Assembly: GCF_007004765.1 (NCBI RefSeq)
Contig: NZ_VIKR01000003.1
Coordinates: forward strand, 434,001-498,000
Direction of reading: 5' to 3'
DNA: 64,000 nt
Source of the DNA: Aliikangiella marina
GTDB lineage: Bacteria > Pseudomonadota > Gammaproteobacteria > Enterobacterales > Kangiellaceae
Position 1 is the first letter of the stretch. Each line of letters opens with the position of its first letter. The notes beneath the pieces are model-generated. The model did no database searches. It saw nothing but the letters and a program-made list of their open reading frames with translations, and had not been told where the DNA came from. Positions 36,125 through 47,406 of the stretch are shown here, one piece after another. The translations under genes and the position numbers were made by a program.

Positions 36125-39100
36125 ATGAAAGACGAAACGATAAGTCTTAAATCATCTCTACTTCGAAATGCAATTCGCTCGGCATTAGCACTAAGCGCCA
36201 TAGCGACATTTAATATAAATGCGGTTTACGCGGCCGAAGAAGAGGAAGTTGATGATGAGGCGACAAGAATAACGGTTACGGGTTCTCGAATTAGACGCGA
36301 CTCATTCGCAAGTCCATCACCGATTCAAGTGCTGTCAGCCGATGATGCATTAAAGGCAGGTATCAATAACATATCGGATATGTTGCAAAAGGTCACCTTG
36401 GCAAATGGTCCACAAATTGACGCAACCATTAATACTAACTCAGGTAACTCAAACGCAACGGAAGCGCCGCCTGCTGGTGGTGTTGGTTCACGCAACGTCG
36501 GCTTGAGAGGGTTAGGTGCAGAGCGAACTTTAATTTTGATTAACGGTCGACGTTTGGGGGCTTCTGGTGTCCGAGGGGCGCCGAGTCAACCTGACTTGAG
36601 TTTAATTCCATTTGATATGGTTGAACGTGTTGAAGTTCTCTCTGATTCTGCTTCGGCTATTTACGGTGCGGATGCTGTCGCAGGTGTCGTTAATATTATT
36701 CTCAAAAAGAATATGGAAGGGGTAAAAATCAGTGCAAATTTCTCAGCGCCCGATGATCCTGGTGGTGAAACTAGACAAGTTTCATTTGTGACTGGCGCTG
36801 AAAGTGATCGAACGACTTTCATTTTTGGGGGGGAGTTTTATGATAGAGAAAGGATTTCTACTGGTAGTCGAGTTGATTGTGTGAGACGTAGAGAGATCAA
36901 TACCGACACCAACGAAATCTACAGCTATTGTTATAACGGATTTCCAGATAACACCCTCATTGCGCCAGCGACTGCAGGCGCGGGTCAACATGGGAGTGTA
37001 TGGAATTTTTATACACCGGGACAATCGAATGTACTTAATGGCGTTACTGGTTTGCCTGTTCCTAACTGGAGTGGCAGCGCGAATATTCCGCCACCAAGTT
37101 TTGGATATGCGCCCTTCTTAGATGATCCTACTGGCAATGATCGATTCAGATTAAATCCTGATTACAATGATAATTACGATAGAATGCGATCTGATTTAGT
37201 CCAACCATTACAGCGCTTCTCTCTTGTTGCAAGCGGAACTTGGCGGCCTGAGTGGGGGCAAGATAATGGTACGGAAATTTTTTATGACACTTCTTACTTC
37301 CATCGTAATCTGAACAATCGAGCGACCGCGGAACAGTTATATCCAGTAGTCCCCGGGTTTATCCCGCAAGAAAATGGCAATGGTGGTTTATTGCAAAATC
37401 CTGATGGCTCTCTCGATCTTAGTGCTCAAAATCCATTGAACCCGTTTGGATTCGATGTTTTGCCCGTGGTTACGTTAGATGATTTAAAACAAGATCGGGA
37501 AGTTGAATTGGATCATTTCCGCTTTGGTTTTGGATTTCGAGGAGATTTGCCGTTTGATTGGGCGAAAGAAAAAGGTTGGAATTATGAAGTTGCCGCTAGC
37601 TATGATCGTGGCGACGGTGTTGCAACCCAACCGGCAATGAACGAAAACCATCTGATTTTTGCAATGGAAACATTACGTCTTGATGCCGATGGTAATTTAG
37701 TCTGTGGTATTGAAACGGTGGTTAACAATGGTATTGGCGGAATTATCAAACCGGAATCTTGTGTACCCATCGATTGGTTAAATCCATCGCTTTACACTCA
37801 AGGCGGTGCGAGTGCTGGATCTTTTTCTACTCAAGCTGAGCGTGATTATTTAATTGGTGAGCGGGTAAACCGCACTGTGGTCGAGCAATCAATCATTTCT
37901 GGTTTTGTAACCGGCGATTTATTTAGTTTTGATAATGGTGGAACGGCCAGTTTAGTGTTGGGGATGGAATATCGCAAAGATACGATTGACTCGCAAGTTG
38001 ATTTTCTTGGACAAAACGGTTTAATCGTCGCTGAAAATCCGGCTACTGAGGGTATCACCGCAGGTAGTCGCTCGGTGCAAGAGGTTTTTTCTGAATTAAG
38101 TTTACCGATTCTCTCCGGTGTTGAAGGCGCAGAAGAACTCACCTTAGACCTGGCGGTCCGTTTTACCGATGAGTCCAATTTTGGTGATGAAACCACTGAG
38201 CGCGTGAGATTAACTTATGCACCGGTGGATTGGATGTCATTTAGTACTGCCTATGGAACTTCTTTCCGCGCGCCAAACTTGCGCGAGCAATATTTAGGTG
38301 ATCAGTTTGGAGGTACAGCTGGCGGCAATGATCCTTGTAATGTCAATAATGCGGGACCCGGTTGGGATGGCACCAATTATGATCCCAACTTAGATACGCG
38401 CTCGGCAACGGTACTGGCTAACTGTAATGCCGATGGTGTCGATCCAACACAGTTGGGTACCCTGGGCACGACGACAATTCCAGTGAGAACTGGGGGGAAC
38501 GTGAGCGATCTCAGACCGGAAACTGCGGAGCAGCTGACATTTACTTTTAAAGCGGCGCCTGTTGACACGGCTGACTACAGCTTTGATTTCGCGATAACTT
38601 ATTTTGATATCTTAATCGAAGATACGATTCAAGCGTTGGATCCTGCGTTCATTTTGACCCGTTGTTATAACGACTTGCCCAATTTAGCCAGTCCATTCTG
38701 TGGTCGCGTTGGTGTGAGAGATCAAGCCGTTGCTGGAAGTGCAAGATTCCCGAATGATGTCGATGCTTCATTTGTTAACATTGGTGAACAAACCTCGGTT
38801 GGTTACGATATCAATACTCGTTTTCAAGTTAATTTTGATGATGTGATGGGGGAGTCGGCTAGTTTAGTTTGGGGCACTCAAATCACGTTGCAAGATGAAT
38901 TGACCACGACCATTATCGAAGATCCAACATTGTTCAATAACGGTACTGATGATTTGCTAGGGACTTTTGGAAATCCAGAAACTCGTGCGGTGACTTCTTT
39001 GTCATTTAATCGCGGTGATTGGACTTATACCTATAGTGGTCGTTATGTTTCTGAAACAGAAATCTTCATTCGAGACCCGTCAACTTCAGCATCGACTTGT

Positions 39101-39373
39101 TTGCTGAGCAATGCTGCGCCTTCGACGCGCATTACAGGCGCACCGAATGTTATTCGTGATTGTGTTGCAGAATCGAAATTCTACTCTGACATATCTGTGA
39201 CTTGGTCACCAGATGAGACTTTTGTGGCAACAGTTGGCGTTACTAATATCGGTGATGTACAGCCTGCACAAGTGTCTGCTGGGCTAGGTTCTGACCGCGC
39301 CGGTAGGATGGTCGCTGCGGGATATGATCAGATAGGACGCTCGCTATTTGCCAATTTGTCTTATAAATTCTAA
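36125..39373 (+). CDS. TonB-dependent outer-membrane receptor
   Basis: About 1082 residues. The signal peptide runs to about Ala37 (VYAAEEEE). A TonB-box-like ITVTGSRI is followed by the plug motifs LRGLGAERTLILINGRR and SDSASAIYGADAVAGVVNI, then the barrel ending in Phe (NLSYKF). The start at 36125 has AGGGA 6 bases upstream; the ATG at 36119 sits directly on it. It is divergent from the halogenase-like gene, which may modify the imported molecule. The ligand is not known. Confidence 0.92.
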   Translation: MKDETISLKSSLLRNAIRSALALSAIATFNINAVYAAEEEEVDDEATRITVTGSRIRRDSFASPSPIQVLSADDALKAGINNISDMLQKVTLANGPQIDATINTNSGNSNATEAPPAGGVGSRNVGLRGLGAERTLILINGRRLGASGVRGAPSQPDLSLIPFDMVERVEVLSDSASAIYGADAVAGVVNIILKKNMEGVKISANFSAPDDPGGETRQVSFVTGAESDRTTFIFGGEFYDRERISTGSRVDCVRRREINTDTNEIYSYCYNGFPDNTLIAPATAGAGQHGSVWNFYTPGQSNVLNGVTGLPVPNWSGSANIPPPSFGYAPFLDDPTGNDRFRLNPDYNDNYDRMRSDLVQPLQRFSLVASGTWRPEWGQDNGTEIFYDTSYFHRNLNNRATAEQLYPVVPGFIPQENGNGGLLQNPDGSLDLSAQNPLNPFGFDVLPVVTLDDLKQDREVELDHFRFGFGFRGDLPFDWAKEKGWNYEVAASYDRGDGVATQPAMNENHLIFAMETLRLDADGNLVCGIETVVNNGIGGIIKPESCVPIDWLNPSLYTQGGASAGSFSTQAERDYLIGERVNRTVVEQSIISGFVTGDLFSFDNGGTASLVLGMEYRKDTIDSQVDFLGQNGLIVAENPATEGITAGSRSVQEVFSELSLPILSGVEGAEELTLDLAVRFTDESNFGDETTERVRLTYAPVDWMSFSTAYGTSFRAPNLREQYLGDQFGGTAGGNDPCNVNNAGPGWDGTNYDPNLDTRSATVLANCNADGVDPTQLGTLGTTTIPVRTGGNVSDLRPETAEQLTFTFKAAPVDTADYSFDFAITYFDILIEDTIQALDPAFILTRCYNDLPNLASPFCGRVGVRDQAVAGSARFPNDVDASFVNIGEQTSVGYDINTRFQVNFDDVMGESASLVWGTQITLQDELTTTIIEDPTLFNNGTDDLLGTFGNPETRAVTSLSFNRGDWTYTYSGRYVSETEIFIRDPSTSASTCLLSNAAPSTRITGAPNVIRDCVAESKFYSDISVTWSPDETFVATVGVTNIGDVQPAQVSAGLGSDRAGRMVAAGYDQIGRSLFANLSYKF

Positions 39374-39405
39374 CTCTTTGAATTATTGAGTTTTTTTAAA
39401 AACGG

Positions 39406-39437
39406 AACTGCTTGCCAGCCCTGGTAAGCAGTTTTTT
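39406..39437 (+). terminator. Intrinsic terminator after the TonB receptor
   Basis: A 13-bp stem, AACTGCTTGCCAG with CTGGTAAGCAGTT (one G-U pair), with a small loop and a run of six Ts. It lies 33 bases after the receptor's stop codon. Confidence 0.85.
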
Positions 39438-39760
39438 ATTACCCTCGCCAAGGTTTTCTCCACGATTTAAACAGGCTGTGACGTTATTGGCCTGGTTATT
39501 TTCTTAGCGTCAGCTCACTGATTATCGACGGATTAAAACCAAAGCAGCCAGTCGTCCCATTGAACGAACAGATTTAAGGATTTCTCAATATTGTTGTTGA
39601 TGGTCGTTAATTTGCCGTTTTTATTCCGCTTTTTTCTTTAGCTGACTAGCAAAAGCCGTTAAAATTGCGCCAACTAATCTCTGTAGCATAAAGCCAACGG
39701 CTTGAGAGCTTTGATATTGAGGCGTTGCTGCGGATAGACCAAGAAATAGAGAAGTTGTTA
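39438..39760. other. Leader region of the leuS block
   Basis: About 320 bases with no gene. A weak promoter-like pair, TTGCGC near 39664 and CATAAA near 39688, lies about 70 bases before leuS. No leader peptide or riboswitch is apparent. Confidence 0.35.
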
Positions 39761-42343
39761 ATGACGCAAGAGTATAACCATAGTCAGGTAGAATCATCAG
39801 TCCAGCAGATCTGGAATGAGAATCAGGTGTTTAAAGCGGTAAAAGATACCAGCAAAGAAAAGTATTACTGTTTATCAATGCTGCCATATCCGAGTGGTCG
39901 ATTACATATGGGCCATGTAAGAAACTACACCATAGGTGATGTTATTTCTCGTTATCAGCGAATGTTAGGCAAAAACGTACTCCAACCAATGGGCTGGGAT
40001 GCGTTTGGTTTGCCTGCGGAAAATGCGGCAATAAAAAACAAAGCCCAACCTAGCGAATGGACTAAAGAAAACATCGCCTACATGAAAAAGCAATTGCAGA
40101 GCTTGGGCTTTGCTTATGATTGGGATAGAGAAGTCACTACCTGCGAGCCAGAATATTATAAGTGGGAACAGTGGTTTTTTACTCAGTTAATTGAGAAAGG
40201 GTTAGCTTACAAGAAAAAGTCAGCTGTCAATTGGTGCCCAAACGATGAAACAGTTTTAGCCAATGAACAGGTTCATGACGGTTTATGTTGGCGCTGTGAT
40301 ACGCCGGTCGAAAAGAAAGAAATTGATCAATGGAATTTAAAAATAACTGCCTACGCTGAAGAATTGTTGGCAAGTATCGACAAGCTTGATGGATGGCCAG
40401 ATAGCGTTAAAACGCAACAACGTAATTGGATTGGTCGATCAGAAGGCGTTGAGATGACGTTTAAACTGGCGGATAGTAACGACTCGGTATCTATTTACAC
40501 TACCCGAGCAGACACGCTAATGGGAGTCACTTATGTTGCAGTTGCAGCTAAGCATCCGATTGCAGCGAAAGCTGCCCAGTCAAACCCTGAATTAGCAGCA
40601 TTTATTGCTGAGTGCAACCAGTCGACAACCGCAGAAGCAGATATTGCCACCATGGAAAAGAAAGGCATGTCCACTGGCGTAAAAGCCATCCATCCGGTGA
40701 CTGGCGATTTGGTTGATGTTTGGGTCGCCAATTTTGTCTTGATGGACTACGGTTCTGGCGCGGTGATGGCTGTTCCAGGCCACGATCAGCGGGACTGGGA
40801 GTTTGCCCACAAATACGGAATTGAAATTAAGCAAGTTATTCAGCCAAACGAAGGCAGCGACATTGAATGTGACTTGAGCAAGGCCGCGTTTACTGAAAAA
40901 GGCACACTAGTTAACTCGGGTGAATTTGATGGTCAAACTTCGGAGCAAGCACTTGAGTCGATTGCTGATTGGTTAGTTACCCAAGGGCTTGGCCAAAAAC
41001 AAGTCAACTATCGAATGCGCGACTGGGGGGTGTCTCGCCAAAGATTTTGGGGAGCGCCTATTCCGATGGTGCGTTTGGAAACTGGCGAAATGGTCACTGC
41101 CAAAGAGTTCCCGGTAGAGCTGCCGACGCACTTGAGATTAGATGATGCGAATTCACCGCTTGTAGATAATCCTGATTTCCAGGATGTTGTGATTGACGGG
41201 GTTAAAGGAAAACGCGAAACAGATACATTTGATACCTTTATGGAGTCAAGTTGGTATTACGCCCGTTACACGACGCCGAATAGTCACGATGCAATGTTGG
41301 ACAGTGAAGAAGCTAATTACTGGTTACCAGTAGATCAGTACATCGGCGGCATTGAGCATGCGACCATGCACTTGTTGTATTTTAGGTTCTTCCATAAGTT
41401 GATGCGTGATGCTGGCCTAGTCGATTCCGATGAACCTGCGACCAACCTATTAACTCAAGGTATGGTGTTATCCGAAACCTTCGTCACTAAAGATGAAAAA
41501 GGTGGCAAGCATTACCATACGATTGATGAAGTCGAAGTAGAAAAAGACAGTAAAGGTAAGGCGATTAAAGCAACATTGAAAGCGACGGGCGAAGAGGTCA
41601 TTTTGGCTGGAATGGAGAAAATGTCCAAGTCAAAAATGAATGGTGTCGATCCACAGGCTTTGATCGATCAATTTGGTGCTGACACTGCACGCTTATACAC
41701 CATGTTCGCTTCACCGCCAGAACAATCATTGGAATGGCGTGATGATGGCGTTCAAGGCGCGCATAAGTTTATAAAACGTCTATGGAAGCTGTATGTTGAG
41801 AACGCATTGATTGAAAAAACTGCGATTACTTTGGCTGATTTAAATAAAGAACAAAAAGCATTGTTTAGCAAGACTCATCAGACAATTGCTAAGGTCTCTG
41901 ATGATTATGGTCGTCGTCATTCATTTAATACTGCGATTGCGGCCATTATGGAGTTAACCAATGCTATAGCTAAGTTTGAGGTTAGCAGCGAACAAGACGG
42001 TGCTGTTATAAAGTTTGCCTTAGATACTGCAGTATTATTATTGTCACCGGTTGCCCCGCATATGGCGCAGGCGCTTTGGCAAGCGGCAGGTTACCATAAC
42101 CTGATCGTCGATGAGCCCTGGCCCGTACACGATGAGACGGCATTGGTGAAGGATGTAGTCACTATCGTATTGCAAGTCAACGGCAAGTTACGCGGAAAAA
42201 TTGAAGTGGCTGCTGACGCATCGAAAGAAGAGATAGAAGCACTCGCCAAAGACGATGAAAACGTCGCCAAACATATTGAAGGTAAAACGATTCGTAAAGT
42301 TATCGTGGTGCCCGGCAGGTTGGTTAACATTGTGGCGAACTAA
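39761..42343 (+). CDS. leuS: Leucyl-tRNA synthetase
   Basis: The 860 residues equal the E. coli length when started at ATG 39761; an in-frame start at 39725 would add 12 residues. Class I signatures are present as [17 protein letters not shown] (HMGH for HIGH) and [10 protein letters not shown] (KMSKS). The CP1 editing domain lies at about 220-420. It starts the conserved block that ends at lipA; lptE follows after 3 or 21 bases. Confidence 0.98.
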   Translation: MTQEYNHSQVESSVQQIWNENQVFKAVKDTSKEKYYCLSMLPYPSGRLHMGHVRNYTIGDVISRYQRMLGKNVLQPMGWDAFGLPAENAAIKNKAQPSEWTKENIAYMKKQLQSLGFAYDWDREVTTCEPEYYKWEQWFFTQLIEKGLAYKKKSAVNWCPNDETVLANEQVHDGLCWRCDTPVEKKEIDQWNLKITAYAEELLASIDKLDGWPDSVKTQQRNWIGRSEGVEMTFKLADSNDSVSIYTTRADTLMGVTYVAVAAKHPIAAKAAQSNPELAAFIAECNQSTTAEADIATMEKKGMSTGVKAIHPVTGDLVDVWVANFVLMDYGSGAVMAVPGHDQRDWEFAHKYGIEIKQVIQPNEGSDIECDLSKAAFTEKGTLVNSGEFDGQTSEQALESIADWLVTQGLGQKQVNYRMRDWGVSRQRFWGAPIPMVRLETGEMVTAKEFPVELPTHLRLDDANSPLVDNPDFQDVVIDGVKGKRETDTFDTFMESSWYYARYTTPNSHDAMLDSEEANYWLPVDQYIGGIEHATMHLLYFRFFHKLMRDAGLVDSDEPATNLLTQGMVLSETFVTKDEKGGKHYHTIDEVEVEKDSKGKAIKATLKATGEEVILAGMEKMSKSKMNGVDPQALIDQFGADTARLYTMFASPPEQSLEWRDDGVQGAHKFIKRLWKLYVENALIEKTAITLADLNKEQKALFSKTHQTIAKVSDDYGRRHSFNTAIAAIMELTNAIAKFEVSSEQDGAVIKFALDTAVLLLSPVAPHMAQALWQAAGYHNLIVDEPWPVHDETALVKDVVTIVLQVNGKLRGKIEVAADASKEEIEALAKDDENVAKHIEGKTIRKVIVVPGRLVNIVAN

Positions 42344-42364
42344 TTATTGAATCTGAATCAATTG

Positions 42365-42949
42365 ATGTTACTGAGTACTCAGCGAAAAGTCGGAATTAAA
42401 AACGCAGTCCTAGTCGGGCTGTGTATAATTTTGCTATCGGCTTGCGGTTTCAAGCTGCGAGGAGTTAATTCCATTCAATTGTCACAAAAGGCTATCTACA
42501 TTGAATCCGAGTCGCCGTACGGTTTGCTAGAGAATTCATTGAAACGAGCATTCGAATCTTCAGGGGCAAACTTGACAAATTCACTCGATGAAGCAGAAGT
42601 TCTGTTAAAGCTCCATGCGCTTGAGTTTACTACTCAAGGGACAAGCCGTGACGCGACCGGTAGAGCGAACGAAATTATCTTACGGGCGAATTTGGCTTAT
42701 GAATTGCGAACTGACCTATCGCGAAATGAAATTCCTGGGAATCAATTTTCAGCTGACGAGGCAGAGGTGCAAGCCAAGCCGTTATCGACGATGAAGGTGG
42801 CGAGAAGTTTTTATCAGAATTATCGCAATCCTGTGTCCGAACAAACGTTGCGCAAGCAAACAGAACAAGAAGTGATTGAGGAGCTTGTTCGTCGACTCAC
42901 CTTGCAGGTTAACTGGCAGCTTAATAAATCAGCGACGAGTGTTGAATGA
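42365..42949 (+). CDS. lptE: LPS-assembly lipoprotein LptE
   Basis: About 194 residues. A lipobox LLSACG (about residue 28) marks an outer-membrane lipoprotein. It then continues GFKLRGVN, the typical LptE start. LptE plugs the LptD barrel and delivers LPS to the cell surface. I use ATG 42365; an upstream TTG at 42347 is also in frame. The stop codon overlaps holA by 4 bases (ATGA). Confidence 0.92.
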   Translation: MLLSTQRKVGIKNAVLVGLCIILLSACGFKLRGVNSIQLSQKAIYIESESPYGLLENSLKRAFESSGANLTNSLDEAEVLLKLHALEFTTQGTSRDATGRANEIILRANLAYELRTDLSRNEIPGNQFSADEAEVQAKPLSTMKVARSFYQNYRNPVSEQTLRKQTEQEVIEELVRRLTLQVNWQLNKSATSVE

Positions 42950-43944
42950 ACTCATCTGCTACATCCATCAGTCCCATAAATATTGTGATTAGTGATGATC
43001 CATTGATGATGATGGAAGCTTGTGATTCGATTATAGAGCAAGCAAAAGCTGCAGGCGTGAGCGACAGAAAAGTCGTCGAGGTCGCAGATAAATTCAACTG
43101 GAATGAATTGCTAGCTGACTCAGGAAGCCTAAGTCTTTTCGCGGAAGTTAAGTTGACCGATATTCGATTTAGTAAACTGCCTAATAAAGAAGCGCAAAAC
43201 GCCTTGGTCGAATTACTCGCAAGTGCTGACGTTGAAAATCAAATATTAATCCGTTTTCCAAAAGTTGAAAAGCGTCAAAAGAACACGAAATGGTTTAAAT
43301 CAGTGGTTGAAAACGCACAGGTTCACGAGCTTTGGCCACCGAAACCCCATGAGTTTATTGGTTGGGTCAAGCAAAGAGCGCGTCAATATAATTTGGATGT
43401 TAGTAATGAAGCCTGCCAAATGTTGGCTGAACAAACCGAAGGAAATTTGCTCGCCGCAAAACAAAGCCTGGATAAGTTGGTGTTACTTTATTCGGATCAA
43501 ACTGTTGGCATTGAAGAGTTGCGTCAGGTTACAACAGATAATGCCAAGTATTCAGTCTTTTTATGTTTAGATGAAGCGCTTGCCGGTAAAGGCGAGCGCG
43601 CAGTGAGAATGCTTAAGAAATTCGAGCAAGAAGCTGTTGCGCCGATTTCGATTTTAGTTAATTTAACCCGTGAAGTAGAGCTTTGCAAAAATACCGCATT
43701 AGCGGTGCAACAAGGTCAAACGGCAATGCAAGCACTGTCAAAAAGCTACCTATGGGATAGCAAGAAACGATTAATTTCTGCAGCGGTTAATCGATTGCCT
43801 GCGAGCATCTGGCAAAAACTGATCATCCGCTGTGCTTATCTTGATCGAATGATAAAAGGTCAAGAAAAAGGCAATGTTTGGCAAGAGTTAGAGTTAATTT
43901 TATGGATGATCAGTGGTCAGCGCATTTGGGGTAGGGTGAGTTGA
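42946..43944 (+). CDS. holA: DNA polymerase III delta subunit
   Basis: A 332-residue clamp-loader subunit that opens the beta clamp. The AAA+-like fold lacks a functional Walker A, as in all HolA. The segment AQNALVELLASADVENQILIRF and the C-terminal IRCAYLDRMIKGQ match the family. It overlaps lptE by 4 bases and is followed by nadD after 22 bases. Confidence 0.94.
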   Translation: MNSSATSISPINIVISDDPLMMMEACDSIIEQAKAAGVSDRKVVEVADKFNWNELLADSGSLSLFAEVKLTDIRFSKLPNKEAQNALVELLASADVENQILIRFPKVEKRQKNTKWFKSVVENAQVHELWPPKPHEFIGWVKQRARQYNLDVSNEACQMLAEQTEGNLLAAKQSLDKLVLLYSDQTVGIEELRQVTTDNAKYSVFLCLDEALAGKGERAVRMLKKFEQEAVAPISILVNLTREVELCKNTALAVQQGQTAMQALSKSYLWDSKKRLISAAVNRLPASIWQKLIIRCAYLDRMIKGQEKGNVWQELELILWMISGQRIWGRVS

Positions 43945-43966
43945 TGCGAAGAAAAATGTTAGCGCT

Positions 43967-44614
43967 ATGAAGCGATCTGAGTGTGAATTTGTATTTGGTG
44001 GAACCTTTGATCCGGTTCACCTCGGACACCTAGAAATAGTTAAAAGCATTGGAGAGCTAGCACCATCTTGCAAAATTCGCCTGCTGCCTTGCGCGATTCC
44101 AGCGCTTAAGGGTAAGCCGCAAACTTCGTTTCAGCACCGGGTGAACATGCTTTCTTTGGTCGCTAAAGACTACCCTAACGTCAGCATTGACCAACGAGAA
44201 TTTAAGCGTTGCGAAAAGTCCTACACATTGGACACGCTAGTCGAGCTACAAAGAGAAAGCTCGAACAAGCTTAATGTTTTTGTGATGGGGGCTGACTCCT
44301 TGGCGACTTTTGAAAGTTGGTACCGATGGCAGGAGATTAATCAGTTTTGTCATTTACTGATATTTAATCGCGCTGATAATAACGACTATCAGCTCGATAA
44401 GTTAGTTGCGGCGGCTGGTTTTAGTTTAGTTGATCATTTAGAGGATTTAACGAGTAAAGCGAGCGGCTTGGCCTTGTTACATACCATGCCCGATATGCCA
44501 CAGGCTTCGAGTGAAATTAGAAAAGCGATTCAGGCGGGAATAGGGTTGGATTCCCTGCTTCCCCAGAGTGTTATAGAATATATCAGTAGAAATCATTTAT
44601 ACGAGAGCGAATAG
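43967..44614 (+). CDS. nadD: Nicotinate-nucleotide adenylyltransferase
   Basis: A 215-residue nucleotidyltransferase that makes deamido-NAD. The N-terminal FGGTFDPVHLGHLEI contains the HxGH motif, and the C-terminal ASSEIRKAI carries the ISSTxxR-like motif. It follows holA, as in E. coli. Confidence 0.95.
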   Translation: MKRSECEFVFGGTFDPVHLGHLEIVKSIGELAPSCKIRLLPCAIPALKGKPQTSFQHRVNMLSLVAKDYPNVSIDQREFKRCEKSYTLDTLVELQRESSNKLNVFVMGADSLATFESWYRWQEINQFCHLLIFNRADNNDYQLDKLVAAAGFSLVDHLEDLTSKASGLALLHTMPDMPQASSEIRKAIQAGIGLDSLLPQSVIEYISRNHLYESE

Positions 44615-44619
44615 ACCGA

Positions 44620-44937
44620 ATGCAAGGTGAAAAACTTAGAGACTTTATTGTTGACCAACTAGAAGAAATCAAAGCCCAAGATATTAAAATATTAGCTATC
44701 GGCGAAAAGTCGACAATTGCTGATTATATGGTTATATGCAGCGGTACTTCGAGCCGCCATGTTAAATCGATTGCAACCTTACTCATTAAAGAGCTCAAAG
44801 AAAGAGAGCAACCACCAATTGGTATTGAGGGCGAGGACGCCGCAGAATGGGTCTTGGTTGATACCGGAGACGTTATTGTACACATCATGATGCCAACAAC
44901 TCGGGACTATTATCAGCTTGAAAAGTTGTGGGAATAA
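44620..44937 (+). CDS. rsfS: Ribosomal silencing factor RsfS
   Basis: 105 residues, the usual length. It binds L14 of the 50S subunit and prevents subunit joining under starvation. DYMVICSGTSSRHVKSIA and EGEDAAEWVLVDTGDVIVHIM are family hallmarks. It is 5 bases after nadD. Confidence 0.96.
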   Translation: MQGEKLRDFIVDQLEEIKAQDIKILAIGEKSTIADYMVICSGTSSRHVKSIATLLIKELKEREQPPIGIEGEDAAEWVLVDTGDVIVHIMMPTTRDYYQLEKLWE

Positions 44938-45001
44938 AGTTGTTTTAATCCCAGGTGGAGACGAGTATGTGCCTGCCAGTCACCTCTGATGTGGTTCGAA
45001 A

Positions 45002-45472
45002 ATGAAAATTAAACTAATCGCTGTCGGAACCAAAATGCCCGATTGGGTAGAAAAAGCTTACCGCAACTACGCTCAGCGACTCCCCAAAGACTGCTCATTG
45101 GAACTTATTGAAATTCCAGCGGCCAAAAGAAGCAAGAACCAACAAGCCTCGCTTTGGATGGACAAAGAGGGGCAGCAGATCTTAAAAGTGATTGATACGA
45201 GTGATTGGGTGGTTGCATTAGATGTGAAAGGCAAAAATTGGAGTACTCAAGACTTAGCAGGGCAAATTACTCAGTGGCAACATATGGGGAATAACGTTTG
45301 TCTTTTAGTTGGCGGTCCTGATGGGTTAGCACCAGAATGCCTCGCTCGAGCAAACAGCCGGTGGTCACTTTCTGCATTAACCATGCCCCACCCACTAGTT
45401 CGAATCGTGCTGGCCGAGGCTATTTACCGAGCTTGGTCGGTCACGGTAAACCACCCTTATCACCGGGAGTAG
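45002..45472 (+). CDS. rlmH: 23S rRNA pseudouridine1915 N3-methyltransferase
   Basis: 156 residues (155 in E. coli). A SPOUT methyltransferase: LLVGGPDGLAPE is the SAM-binding knot, and the C-terminal HPYHRE is invariant. It acts on helix 69 of the ribosome. It overlaps the open frame of mrdA but not the chosen mrdA start. Confidence 0.97.
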   Translation: MKIKLIAVGTKMPDWVEKAYRNYAQRLPKDCSLELIEIPAAKRSKNQQASLWMDKEGQQILKVIDTSDWVVALDVKGKNWSTQDLAGQITQWQHMGNNVCLLVGGPDGLAPECLARANSRWSLSALTMPHPLVRIVLAEAIYRAWSVTVNHPYHRE

Positions 45473-45477
45473 TTTTT

Positions 45478-47406
45478 TTGTCGTTGCTAAATGCTTCCAG
45501 TCGTCAGAAAGGTTCGCGCTCGTTTAAAGATCACTATCTGGAGCGAAAGCTCCTTGTTAGCCGTGTTGTTATAGCTTTTGTTTTTGTCGTTTTGATGCTT
45601 ATTGCGCTGGTCATGCGCAGCTGGTATCTCCAGGTTGTGAAGCATGAAGACTATCAAACTCGCTCAAATGACAATCGGATCAGTGTTCAGCCTATTGCAC
45701 CTAAGCGCGGCTTGATTTTTGATCGTAATGGCGTTTTATTGGCGGAAAACCGCTCAGTATACTCACTGGAAATCATCCCAGAGCAAGTCGCTGACATTGA
45801 CAATACCCTAGTAAAGCTTAAACAACTCGCTCTCATCGAAGAGAAACACCAAACTGCATTTAAATCAAAACTCAGGGGAATACGCCGCTTTAAAAGTGTT
45901 GTAGTCAAGTCGAGGCTCAATGAAGAAGAGGTGGCGGTATTTTCCGTCAACCGGCATCAATTTCCTGGTGTCAGGATTGAAGCGCGGTTGGTCAGACACT
46001 ATCCATTTGGCGAAGAACTCGTTCATGCTCTGGGGTATGTCGGCCGGATTAATGACAGAGAGCTAGCGAGAATCGATCAGGCTAATTATCAAGCGACGCG
46101 TCATATCGGGAAAGTTGGTTTAGAGAAATTTTATGAGGATCATCTTCACGGCACTATTGGGTTTCGACGAGTCGAAACTGATGTTCAAGGTCGTGTAATA
46201 GGTGAGCCACTTTTTGAAAAACCGCCAGTTCCTGGTAACAACTTACGTTTATCAATCGATATCCGACTACAACAAGTCGCTGCTGAAGCGATGGGTGACT
46301 ACCGCGGTTCGGTAGTGGCAATTGACCCCCGCAATGGCGAAATTCTTGCACTGGTCAGTAACCCGGGATACGACCCAAATGGTTTTGTTACTGGGATTTC
46401 GGTCAGTGACTATCAAAAATTAACTACTTCCAGTGATCGTCCTTTGTTCAATCGGGCATTAAGAGGGCTTTATTCTCCCGGTTCTGTCATTAAACCGCAT
46501 CTTGGCTGGGTCGGGTTGGAAAGCAAGCTGATTACCACAAAAAGCACGGTCCCTGATCCTGGTTTTTGGATTATTCCTAATGAAGAGCAGAGACTTTACC
46601 GCGACTGGAAGAAAGATGGTCATGGTGAAGCTGTCGACCTGCGTTTGGCAATCGTGCAATCTTGTGACCCCTATTTTTACGATTTAGCGTACCGGATGGG
46701 GATAGATACACTTTCAAAATATATGCGAAGTTTCGGCTTTGGCCAATATACGGGGATTGATATGGGAGAAGAAGTCCCCGGCATTATGCCTTCCCGTGAA
46801 TGGAAAAGAGCAGAAAGAAAAATGCCTTGGTTTCCTGGAGAAACAGTTATTACTGGGATCGGTCAAGGTTATTGGATATCGACGCCATTACAGATGGCAA
46901 ATTCGATTGCCCAATTAGGGATTGGTGGAACTCGCTACAATTTGCATTTAGTTACTCATATACAGGATGGCGATAGCTGGAAAACAACGCCGATAGTCCC
47001 CGCAGAAAACCAGGCAGATTTTTCGAATAAAGACAATCTCAAGGCGGTTCAGAACGCAATGCGGCGGGTTAATCTGTATCCTTTGGGAACCGCAAAAACG
47101 GCCTTTAGTGGAGCGAAGTATACCTCAGCCGGAAAAACCGGTACGGTTCAATTGACCTCGCAGACCGAAGACTATGATGAAACTAAAGTTGAAGAGCAAT
47201 ATCGTGATAACGCGATGTATCTCGGATATGCACCGTTTGAGACGCCCGAAATTGCGCTCGCGGTGGTGGTAGAAAATGCCGGACACGGTGGCGACAAAGC
47301 TGCGCCGGTCGCACGAAAAGTACTCGATGAATATTTCCGGGCGCGTGACAACAAAACGGCTTCATTAAATCGGTCTGAGAAAGTGGGGCAATATGGCGTT
47401 AATTGA
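45478..47406 (+). CDS. mrdA: Penicillin-binding protein 2 (elongasome transpeptidase)
   Basis: About 642 residues (633 in E. coli). The frame extends back into rlmH, but TTG at 45478 has GGGAG 9 bases upstream and gives the usual N-terminus. One membrane helix (about residues 30-50) anchors it, followed by the pedestal domain. The transpeptidase motifs are SPGSVIKP (SxxK), [12 protein letters not shown] (SxD), and AGKTGTVQL (KTG). It works with RodA in lateral wall synthesis. It overlaps rodA by 14 bases. Confidence 0.96.
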   Translation: MSLLNASSRQKGSRSFKDHYLERKLLVSRVVIAFVFVVLMLIALVMRSWYLQVVKHEDYQTRSNDNRISVQPIAPKRGLIFDRNGVLLAENRSVYSLEIIPEQVADIDNTLVKLKQLALIEEKHQTAFKSKLRGIRRFKSVVVKSRLNEEEVAVFSVNRHQFPGVRIEARLVRHYPFGEELVHALGYVGRINDRELARIDQANYQATRHIGKVGLEKFYEDHLHGTIGFRRVETDVQGRVIGEPLFEKPPVPGNNLRLSIDIRLQQVAAEAMGDYRGSVVAIDPRNGEILALVSNPGYDPNGFVTGISVSDYQKLTTSSDRPLFNRALRGLYSPGSVIKPHLGWVGLESKLITTKSTVPDPGFWIIPNEEQRLYRDWKKDGHGEAVDLRLAIVQSCDPYFYDLAYRMGIDTLSKYMRSFGFGQYTGIDMGEEVPGIMPSREWKRAERKMPWFPGETVITGIGQGYWISTPLQMANSIAQLGIGGTRYNLHLVTHIQDGDSWKTTPIVPAENQADFSNKDNLKAVQNAMRRVNLYPLGTAKTAFSGAKYTSAGKTGTVQLTSQTEDYDETKVEEQYRDNAMYLGYAPFETPEIALAVVVENAGHGGDKAAPVARKVLDEYFRARDNKTASLNRSEKVGQYGVN

